Shown: piece after piece, positions 41,303 through 47,802 of the stretch
Layout of the letters: every line of letters starts with the position of its first letter
Position numbering within the stretch: position 1 is the stretch's first letter
DNA from: an uncultured Ruminococcus sp.
GTDB taxonomy: Bacteria; Bacillota; Clostridia; Oscillospirales; Ruminococcaceae
NCBI GenBank assembly: GCA_900540005.1
Contig: UQEM01000002.1
Span: 1 to 47,802 of the forward strand
Direction of reading: 5' to 3'
Length of the DNA: 47,802 nt
Translations under genes and position numbers: made by a program
The notes under the pieces: generated by a model
Databases searched by the model: none
Told to the model about the DNA's origin: nothing
What the model saw: only the letters and a program-made list of their open reading frames with translations

Positions 41303-43309
41303 TTATGTGCGCCCGAACTGGTGGGCGATGTTGTTTTTGCTCATCGTGAACATAACAGGTCTGCCGTGCGGACAATGCCTGATCCTCTCGTCAAGGTAGA
41401 CCTGCTCGGCAAGCGACTGTAGTTCCGCCAATGAGTTCTTGTCGTTGCCCCTTATTGCGGACTTGCAGGCTACCGTGTGCAGCATATCGTCAAGTATCCG
41501 CGACTGCGGCTGATGTTTGTAAAGGCGCAGATTCTCGGCTATCTCAGAGATAACGTTCTCCATTTCCTCCTCGGGCAGGAATGTCGGAACTGCGGTCGCC
41601 GTCACGCACGGGCGCTCAGAAAAATCGAAAGTGAATCCCATGTCCGCGAGCATTTCGCTGTTAGCCTCAAGCGCGCCGAACTCGTCCGCCGTGAGCAGTA
41701 CCTTAACTCCCGTAAGCAAAGTCTGACTGTACTGACGGCAGTTGCGGCTTTTAAGGCGTTCAAAAATTATCCTCTCGTGAGCCGCGTGCTTATCTATCAT
41801 GACAAAGGTGTCATCTCCGAGTTCGGCTACTATGTAAAGTCCGAACGCCTCGCCTATCACGCGTATTTTCGGCTTTTCCGTCCACTCGGAGAGCTTCTTT
41901 TCGGGTTCTTTTTTCGGCTCGGGAGCGCTCTCGAACGAGCGGCTGCTGATGTAGCTGAATCCTTCTATCGGCTCAGGCACTTCGGGCGGATCTGCCTCAG
42001 CGGCGGGCACTTCCTGTGCGCAATTGCCGCCTTTTTCAACAGCCTCGTTCTCAATTGTTGAGATCTCCTGCTCACGCTCGTCCTCCTCAATATCCGCCAA
42101 CAGTTTTGTATCAACGTGCTTGGGAGCCGCCATGGTCGGAGCAGCAGGCGCACTGCACTGTGGAACGTGGTCAGCGGCAGGTGTTTCCGCCATTTTCCGC
42201 TCAGTCTCCTCGATTTTGTCAACAGGCGTAAAAATGAACTCCTGCTGCCTGATCTCCTCTTCCTGCGGTGCAGGCTTCGTCCAGTCGGTCTTGGGTTTCA
42301 GCTCAAAGCTGTAGAGAAGTCCGTCATTCATGAAAGCGTTCTTTACAGCGAAATAGACAGCGTCGGAAACATTTTTCTCGTTAACGAACCGAACCTCTGC
42401 CTTTGCCGGATGAATGTTAACGTCCATGTCATTCGGCGGCAGGTCTATAAACAGTACACACGCCGGAAATTTTCCCGTCATTATCATGTTTTCATAGGAG
42501 TTTTCGAGCGCCGCCGAGCAAAGCTTTGAGCGGACGTATCTGCCGTTTACGAAGAAATTCTGGAACGCACGGTTTGTCTTGGAGTAAAGCGGCTTTATGA
42601 CATAGCCGCCAATGTGTATTCCCTCATAGGTGTAGTCCACGGCAATGAGGTCGCGCGCAAAATCGCGTCCATATACTGCATAAACGGCTGAAAACAGCTC
42701 TCCGTCACCGCTCGAATTAAACTCCATGCGATTGTCGCGAATGAATTTAAACGAGACGCTCGGGTGAGAGAGGGTTATCTTCTGCAATATCTGACTTACG
42801 GCATTCGCCTCGGTGACGTCCTTTTTCATGAACTTTCGCCTTGCAGGAACATTGTAAAAAAGGTCGCGGATAATTATGGTAGTTCCGTCAGGACAGCCTC
42901 CCTTGTCATGGAGCGTCTCGGAGCTGCCCTCGATATTGTAGAGCGTTCCGTAAGTCTCATCCTTCTGCTTCGTCATAAGCTCCACCCTCGACACGGCTGC
43001 GATAGAAGCCAGAGCCTCTCCGCGGAATCCGAGCGTGAGGATATTGTCAAGGTCTGCCTTTTCGGTGATCTTGCTCGTAGCGTGGCGCAGGAAAGCTTTC
43101 GGAACATCATCAAAAGCCATTCCGCAGCCGTCATCTGTGACGCGCATATAGGTAGCTCCGCCGTTTTTTATCTCAACGGTTATGTGTGAAGCTACCGAGT
43201 CTATTGAGTTTTCCACAAGCTCCTTTATCACCGATGAGGGGCGTTCAATTACCTCGCCGGCAGCAATGAGTTCGGCTGTTTCCTTATCAAGAATATTGAT
43301 CGACGGCAT
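41303..43309 (-). CDS. mutL: DNA mismatch repair protein MutL (endonuclease type)
   Basis: 668 residues. The N-terminal GHKL ATPase shows IAAGEVIERPSSVIKELVEN, DDGCGM, the RHATSKI loop and GFRGEALASIAAVS. A variable acidic linker covers about 345-480. The C-terminal domain has DKHAAHERIIFERL, a variant of the DQHA(x)2E(x)4E endonuclease motif with Lys for Gln, plus ACKSAIRGND and CPHGRPVMF. These metal-binding motifs mark the nicking MutL used where MutH is absent. The ATG follows GGAGAG. mutS is three genes upstream. Confidence 0.96.
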   Translation of the reverse strand: MPSINILDKETAELIAAGEVIERPSSVIKELVENSIDSVASHITVEIKNGGATYMRVTDDGCGMAFDDVPKAFLRHATSKITEKADLDNILTLGFRGEALASIAAVSRVELMTKQKDETYGTLYNIEGSSETLHDKGGCPDGTTIIIRDLFYNVPARRKFMKKDVTEANAVSQILQKITLSHPSVSFKFIRDNRMEFNSSGDGELFSAVYAVYGRDFARDLIAVDYTYEGIHIGGYVIKPLYSKTNRAFQNFFVNGRYVRSKLCSAALENSYENMIMTGKFPACVLFIDLPPNDMDVNIHPAKAEVRFVNEKNVSDAVYFAVKNAFMNDGLLYSFELKPKTDWTKPAPQEEEIRQQEFIFTPVDKIEETERKMAETPAADHVPQCSAPAAPTMAAPKHVDTKLLADIEEDEREQEISTIENEAVEKGGNCAQEVPAAEADPPEVPEPIEGFSYISSRSFESAPEPKKEPEKKLSEWTEKPKIRVIGEAFGLYIVAELGDDTFVMIDKHAAHERIIFERLKSRNCRQYSQTLLTGVKVLLTADEFGALEANSEMLADMGFTFDFSERPCVTATAVPTFLPEEEMENVISEIAENLRLYKHQPQSRILDDMLHTVACKSAIRGNDKNSLAELQSLAEQVYLDERIRHCPHGRPVMFTMSKNNIAHQFGRT

Positions 43310-43347
43310 TTTCTCTCCTCTTTCACATTTCCGTCCGCACTGCGGCG

Positions 43348-43986
43348 TTATACGTTCGTTTCTTCTATCTTTGCCTTTTTGGAAGTTATCATAACTCCGC
43401 CAAGCTGTATGTGCTTGGCATCATAGAGTTTTGTATCCTGCTCGGGATAATATCTCTCAGAGATAACCGCAAAGGGATCGGTCTGCATTGGCTTGCCCTC
43501 GCGGTATTCGCTTTCGGGAGTCATGTCATCGCTCCCCTCAACGCCCGTCTGGATAGAGCGTATCTGCGGGATCGCCCACAGCTTTTCTGCAAGCGCCCCG
43601 AGTCTCTCAATAGGATCTGCACGATACGTCTTTCCGTCACCGCCGAGAACCTCCTCCTCGGGGATCAGCAGCACATACTCAAATTCTCCCTTTTCAGGAG
43701 CGTTGTTGAGGAACATTCCCCTGACAGACGAAAATCCCTCGTATTCATACTCGCTCTGCCAATAGCCCTCGTCATGGTTCTGAGCCGCTCCGAGCATGAA
43801 ATCTTCCTCAAGGAGCGTCTGATTGTGCAGGATTATCTCCTCTTTTGTCCTGTCCTCAGCCTTACCCCAGAATCCCGATTTGAATTTCAGACCGACAATT
43901 TCAAATGCCTTGTCAAGCTTTTCAACCGTATCGAGATCCACCTCATATCGGCTGAATTCCATCATCAAAGTAAAATATGCAGGCAT
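43348..43986 (-). CDS. Unknown protein between mutL and the GH3 lipoprotein
   Basis: 212 residues from ATG 43986, which follows GGAGGTG. Soluble, acidic, no signal or membrane helix. It starts MPAYFTLMMEFSRYEVDLD and contains a run EYEGFSSVRGMFLNNAPEKG and a strand YVLLIPEEEVLGG. I do not recognise the family. Length, ribosome site and position in a dense operon support a real gene. The open frame runs 15 codons further upstream but loses the ribosome site. Confidence 0.75.
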   Translation of the reverse strand: MPAYFTLMMEFSRYEVDLDTVEKLDKAFEIVGLKFKSGFWGKAEDRTKEEIILHNQTLLEEDFMLGAAQNHDEGYWQSEYEYEGFSSVRGMFLNNAPEKGEFEYVLLIPEEEVLGGDGKTYRADPIERLGALAEKLWAIPQIRSIQTGVEGSDDMTPESEYREGKPMQTDPFAVISERYYPEQDTKLYDAKHIQLGGVMITSKKAKIEETNV

Positions 43987-43999
43987 TGCCGCACCTCCG

Positions 44000-45229
44000 T
44001 TATATAAGTCCCAATTCGTATTTCTTTTCAAGTATCCGCAGCACGCTTTCGTCTATTCTCGACTGCGGAAGTTCCCCGCTCTGCACAGCCTGCTCAACAG
44101 TATCGACTGCCGTGCGCAGATCCTGCGGCATGAGAACTATATCTATCCCTGCGCTGATCGCTCTTACCGCCGCATCACCCGAGCCGTAAACTCCGGATAT
44201 CGTATTCATCTGCTGGGAATCCGTTATCGCAAGCCCCTCAAATCCAAGCTCGCCGCGCAGCAGGACTGTCACGGCTGTGTAGGAGAGGTCGCAAGGCAGG
44301 TCGTCGCCTATTCCCGTGATCTTCTGATGACCGACCATGACAAAGTCCGCGCCTGCCGCAATTCCTCCCGAAAACGGAACGAACTCCGTTTGACGCAGGT
44401 CGTCAACCGAGCGGTCGAGGGTTACGCTGCGATCATAGTGAGTGTTTCCGTCCTCTGCGCCAAGCCCCGGAAAATGCTTCAGGGTCGCGCAGACTCCGCT
44501 CTCGTGGATCCCGCCGACAAAAGCCGTGACCATTTGCGAAACAACATCGGGGTCGCTGCTGAAAATGCGGCTGCCAAGTTCATTCAAGCCGTTTATGTTC
44601 ACATCTGCAACGGGCGCAAAATCCACGTTGAATCCGAGCGCGCCTATATCAGCGCCAATAGTCCTGCCGATACTGCGCGCGGACTCGGTATCACAGGTGT
44701 CGCCGTAAGTGCTCATTCCGTAAAATGAAGTTGTTCCGAGCTTGTTCGCCGCCCTCGCGACTGTTCCGCCCTCCTCGTCTATCGCGGTAAAAAGACCAAC
44801 TCCGCAGGACTCTCGCGAAATATCCTGCGAATCAGCAAGAAGCTGCGAAGTCTGCTCCGACGTTTCGAGATTTTTCTCAAAGAGCACTATCCCGCCGACG
44901 GGAAACTCCGCCAAGCCGCTCCGGTACGTCTCATCAGAAGAAGTGACCGTGTCGCAGCCGTTCACCTGCTCGGGAGTTACCATGAACATCTGGCAGACCT
45001 TTTCGTGAAGGCTCAGTGTTTGCAGGAGCATTTCCGCCTCGGAAAGCCGCGGTTCGGTCGGCGGCTGAGAAGTGACAGCGGCAGATGATAACGTTTCTTC
45101 CGTTGTTTCCTCGCCTATTGAAATGTTTATCTCGGCAGGAACGGTGTCCGTTTTTGAGACAGTAACTCCGCATGAAGCCGCAAACATAAAAGCTGAGGCG
45201 GCTGCTATTGTCTTTGCATAAAAATTCAT
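44000..45229 (-). CDS. GH3-family glycosidase lipoprotein (NagZ-like)
   Basis: 409 residues. The signal ends at lipobox FAASC with C20 lipidated; a Thr/Ser-rich linker runs to about residue 60. The GH3 catalytic domain follows: KHFPGLG at 251-257 with the acid/base loop reaching H264 (DGNTHYD), and nucleophile D337 (LAITDSQQM). These are the beta-N-acetylhexosaminidase (NagZ) signatures, so trimming of GlcNAc from cell-wall fragments is likely. Only the catalytic barrel is present. It is surface-anchored rather than cytoplasmic as in Gram-negatives. No clear ribosome site precedes its ATG. Confidence 0.88.
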   Translation of the reverse strand: MNFYAKTIAAASAFMFAASCGVTVSKTDTVPAEINISIGEETTEETLSSAAVTSQPPTEPRLSEAEMLLQTLSLHEKVCQMFMVTPEQVNGCDTVTSSDETYRSGLAEFPVGGIVLFEKNLETSEQTSQLLADSQDISRESCGVGLFTAIDEEGGTVARAANKLGTTSFYGMSTYGDTCDTESARSIGRTIGADIGALGFNVDFAPVADVNINGLNELGSRIFSSDPDVVSQMVTAFVGGIHESGVCATLKHFPGLGAEDGNTHYDRSVTLDRSVDDLRQTEFVPFSGGIAAGADFVMVGHQKITGIGDDLPCDLSYTAVTVLLRGELGFEGLAITDSQQMNTISGVYGSGDAAVRAISAGIDIVLMPQDLRTAVDTVEQAVQSGELPQSRIDESVLRILEKKYELGLI

Positions 45230-45268
45230 TTCATCACGCCCATTTCCGCGGCATTTTCGCAGCAGTCA

Positions 45269-45691
45269 TCACATCTCCCGGATCCACCTGTCGAGTGTTT
45301 CCGCAAGAGCCGCGGAATTCTCAGTCTGATCGGGTAAATTTGAACCGTAAACTTTCGGCGCTATCATAAGCCTGAAACGGTACTTTCTGCCTTCAGAGAT
45401 CCCCTCGATTTTTATTACATAATTGTGCAGTAATGCCGAACGCCTGACCGTAAGCTTGTTGATACCCATTCTCGGCAAAATGTGGTGTTCAGCCGCTCCG
45501 ATAATGCCTGCCTCCGTCAGTATCAGCACTTCATTTCCGACTATTGCCGCATAGCCGTATTTCACTCTCCTGTAGGAACTGAAAAAACTGCTCATGTTGT
45601 TTATTCCTGCATAAACAGGATAGCTGTAGCCAAGGCCGAAACTGTCAAGCTCCCGAATCATGTTGTCCTGATTTATAGTAAGAATTCCCAT
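45269..45691 (-). CDS. Small protein of unknown function between mutS and the GH3 gene
   Basis: 140 residues from ATG, which follows AGGAGGAAAA. It begins MGILTINQDNMIRELDSFG and has strands VKYGYAAIVGNEVLILTEAG and LHNYVIKIEGIS then KYRFRLMIAPKVYG. The strand-rich pattern with one C-terminal helix (AALAETLDRWIREM) recalls bacterial PH-like domains, but this is a guess. No membrane segment. Not recognised. Confidence 0.72.
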   Translation of the reverse strand: MGILTINQDNMIRELDSFGLGYSYPVYAGINNMSSFFSSYRRVKYGYAAIVGNEVLILTEAGIIGAAEHHILPRMGINKLTVRRSALLHNYVIKIEGISEGRKYRFRLMIAPKVYGSNLPDQTENSAALAETLDRWIREM

Positions 45692-45719
45692 TTTTTCCTC
45701 CTATCCGCAGATAACGGCT

Positions 45720-47802
45720 CTATTTCAGAGCCTCTGCCATGTCTTTAAGCAGCTCGCGGCACTCGCTGTCCGTAAGCTCGTCAATGTTGGTCTTTTCAAG
45801 CATATCAAGCGCTGCCTCACGGTTTGCACCCGCAAAGCTTATCTGTCCGCCGTCATTGCTCTCAGCGACCTTGTTTTCGGCATGAGCGCGCTCCATTTCG
45901 CTAAGGAGTTCCCTTGCGCGGCTGACCACCTTTGCAGGCAGTCCCGCAAGCTTTGCAACGTCGATACCGTAGCTTTCATCAACTCCGCCGCGGACTATCT
46001 TTCTCAGGAAACGTATATTTCCGCCATGCTTGTTAACGGCAATGCTGTAATTTTTCACGCCCTCAAGTTCGTTTTCCAGACCGATAAGCTCATGGTAATG
46101 CGTTGCGAAAAGAGTCTTGCAGCCAAGTTTCTTTGATGTGCAGATGTGCTCTGCGACCGCGCGCGCAATACTTACTCCGTCAAAGGTGGAAGTTCCTCTG
46201 CCGACCTCGTCAAGAATAACAAGACTGTTCGGCGTTGCGTTCCTGAGAATATCCGAGACCTCGCTCATCTCGACCATGAACGTGGACTGACCTGCTGTAA
46301 GGTCGTCGGACGCTCCCACACGAGTGAATATCTTGTCAACGACCGATATCTTCGCAGAATCAGCAGGCACGAAACAGCCCGTCTGAGCCATTAAAACAAT
46401 AAGCGCAGTCTGGCGCATATAGGTGGATTTACCCGACATATTCGGGCCGGTGATTATCGACATACGGCTTGACTTATTGTCAATATAGATGTCGTTCGGA
46501 ACAAACATCTCATCAGTCAGCATAAGTTCAACAACGGGGTGGCGGCCTGCCTTGATGTCAATTGCGCCGTCTATCGCGATATCCGGCTTTACATACTGGT
46601 TGCGCAGAGATACCTCCGCAAACGAGCACAGAACGTCTATTGCAGCCACTGCAGAGGCTGTCTGCTGAACGGGTTCAAGCTTTGTCGCAAGAAAGTCGCG
46701 AACTTCCGCAAAAATATCAGCCTCAAGCGACAGAGCCTTGTCCTTTGCGCCGAGTATCTCGTTCTCGGCGTTTTTCAGTTCCTCCGTAATAAAGCGCTCG
46801 GCATTTGCAAGTGTCTGCTTACGTATCCAATTTTCGGGAACAAGGTCATAGTACGAGCGCGTAACTTCAAGATAGTATCCGAACACGCGGTTGAAGCCTA
46901 TCTTCAGTCCCTTAATGCCAGTAGCTTCCTTTTCACGGCGCTCTATCTCGTCTATCATTTCTTTACCGTTGCCCATGATATGGCGCAGTCTGTCAAGTTC
47001 ATCGTTAAAGCCGTCCTTGATAACTCCGCCGTCCTTTGCGGAGATCGGCGGCTCGTCCATGATCGCATTCTCGACCAGCTTAACTATCTCGCTCAGGTCG
47101 GAGATCTCGCTGTTATAGCGCGTGATAAGCTTTGAGCCGTCAAGCTTTGCAAGTTCCTGCTTTATGAGCGGAAGCTGCATTGCCGTAGCCGAAAGCGATT
47201 TCAGATCGCGTGGATTCGCGCTCTTGTACATCACCTTTGTCATGAGACGTTCAAGGTCATAAACGCGGTCGAGAAGATCGCGCAGATCCGAGAGGACAAC
47301 GCTTTTCTTGTAGAGCGTTTCTACAGCGTCAAGCCGCTCGATTATCCGCGCAGGACTTTTCAGCGGCTGCTCTATCCAGCTTCTGAGCATTCGCCTGCCC
47401 ATAGATGTCTTGGTGGAATCGAGTACCCACAAAAGCGAGCCTTTTTTCTCCTTATTGCGCAAGGTCTCGGTAAGTTCAAGGTTTCGTCTTGCATTGAGGT
47501 CGAGCCCCATGAAAGCGTCTCCGCCGAGGATCTCAAGCGAAGTAAAGCGCGACACCGAGGTTTTCTGGGTATCGTTTATGTAGTCGAAAAGTCCGCACAC
47601 CGCCGCGCAGTCCGCTCCGTCCTCGCTGAGTCCAAGCTCCGCAACGTTTTTCGCACCGAAAACAGCCGCCGCCATGGTGCGCTTTCGGGAGGGGTCAAAG
47701 CACTCGGCGTCGCGCATGGTGACAGCGCAGTCGAGGCGCACTTTTATGAAATCGGCAACGTTTTTCAGCGACAAAAAGCTGTCGGGAAATATGACTTCGG
47801 CA
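45720..47802 (-). CDS. mutS: DNA mismatch repair protein MutS (5' end beyond the window)
   Basis: The last 694 residues of MutS, which recognises mismatches and signals through MutL. The clamp and lever domains are complete. The ATPase has Walker A GPNMSGKSTYMRQTAL, Walker B LDEVGRGTSTFDG, the GASDDLTAGQSTFMVEM signature and the ATHYHELIGLE switch. The C-terminal helix-turn-helix region ends the protein. The N-terminal mismatch-reading domain (Phe-x-Glu) lies past 47802. An apparent TTG start at 47774 is internal; the frame continues to the window edge. A stop-to-start gap of 28 bases leads to the next gene. Confidence 0.97.
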   Translation of the reverse strand, partial: AEVIFPDSFLSLKNVADFIKVRLDCAVTMRDAECFDPSRKRTMAAAVFGAKNVAELGLSEDGADCAAVCGLFDYINDTQKTSVSRFTSLEILGGDAFMGLDLNARRNLELTETLRNKEKKGSLLWVLDSTKTSMGRRMLRSWIEQPLKSPARIIERLDAVETLYKKSVVLSDLRDLLDRVYDLERLMTKVMYKSANPRDLKSLSATAMQLPLIKQELAKLDGSKLITRYNSEISDLSEIVKLVENAIMDEPPISAKDGGVIKDGFNDELDRLRHIMGNGKEMIDEIERREKEATGIKGLKIGFNRVFGYYLEVTRSYYDLVPENWIRKQTLANAERFITEELKNAENEILGAKDKALSLEADIFAEVRDFLATKLEPVQQTASAVAAIDVLCSFAEVSLRNQYVKPDIAIDGAIDIKAGRHPVVELMLTDEMFVPNDIYIDNKSSRMSIITGPNMSGKSTYMRQTALIVLMAQTGCFVPADSAKISVVDKIFTRVGASDDLTAGQSTFMVEMSEVSDILRNATPNSLVILDEVGRGTSTFDGVSIARAVAEHICTSKKLGCKTLFATHYHELIGLENELEGVKNYSIAVNKHGGNIRFLRKIVRGGVDESYGIDVAKLAGLPAKVVSRARELLSEMERAHAENKVAESNDGGQISFAGANREAALDMLEKTNIDELTDSECRELLKDMAEALK

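Noticed and set aside
47772..47774. TTG as the mutS start
   Set aside because: The frame stays open to the window edge with MutS-like sequence (VIFPDSFLSLKN), and the N-terminal mismatch domain is still missing.

Overview
This is a 47.8 kb stretch of bacterial chromosome, almost entirely single-copy housekeeping genes. I see no tRNA, rRNA, CRISPR array, transposase or phage gene. Several things point to a Gram-positive member of the Firmicutes, class Clostridia: sepF-ylmH-divIVA next to lspA/ileS, a PASTA-type kinase-like membrane protein, split transketolase subunits, a short ProB without PUA domain, an HPr/Crh-like protein, strong AGGAGG ribosome sites, and sigma-A promoters nearly always spaced by exactly 17 bp. 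The balanced base composition and overall gene style fit Ruminococcus/Oscillospiraceae, but that placement is inference from memory.

Layout. 1-5435 (minus): the 5' third of rpoC and complete rpoB, read from their own consensus promoter. 5334-8975 (plus): cca-pflA behind a promoter whose leader contains an intrinsic terminator, then rpsF-ssb-rpsR behind two tandem promoters. 9059-10399: a small DUF378 membrane protein (minus), a NERD-domain protein (plus) and a Crh-like HPr homologue (minus). 10563-15689 (plus): mtaB and the fused PurL. 15723-16243 (minus): a Nudix Ap4A-hydrolase-like gene. 16311-18816 (plus): glgA, a HAD phosphatase and a small unknown gene. 18815-21063 (minus): a membrane kinase-like PASTA protein that has lost its catalytic residues, behind a highly structured leader. 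21184-23310 (plus): a CPBP protease and a TraB-family lipoprotein. 23338-28889 (plus): a small membrane protein, a 2-hydroxyacid dehydrogenase, proB-proA, and a large coiled-coil single-pass membrane protein with a six-fold 45-bp repeat. 28977-47802 (minus): one long collinear array, mutS, unknown, GH3 lipoprotein, unknown, mutL, miaA, hfq, HlyD-like, yggS, sepF, ylmH, divIVA, ileS, lspA, rluD, HAD, tktN, tktC.

How the genes work together. The long minus-strand array joins mismatch repair (MutS/MutL), tRNA and rRNA modification (MiaA, RluD), RNA chaperoning (Hfq), septum and pole proteins (SepF, YlmH, DivIVA), lipoprotein maturation (LspA) and isoleucyl-tRNA synthesis. On the plus strand, ProB and ProA make two consecutive steps of proline synthesis, GlgA makes glycogen, and S6/SSB/S18 form the classical operon. 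Convergent gene pairs are separated by bidirectional hairpin terminators at 10005, 15664 and 18783.

Most worth a second look: (1) the pseudokinase (VAIK to VLIR, HRD to HRA, DFG to SGF) and its three-hairpin leader, whose wobble pairs indicate which strand is the RNA; (2) face-to-face consensus promoters of rpoB and cca, with a terminator and possible 13-codon leader peptide ahead of cca; (3) a cysteine-rich insertion in RpoC; (4) a Crh-like HPr without the phosphorylatable histidine; (5) a hairpin between the Shine-Dalgarno sequence and start codon of ileS. None of this amounts to a demonstrated new system. The leaders and the pseudokinase are the best candidates.
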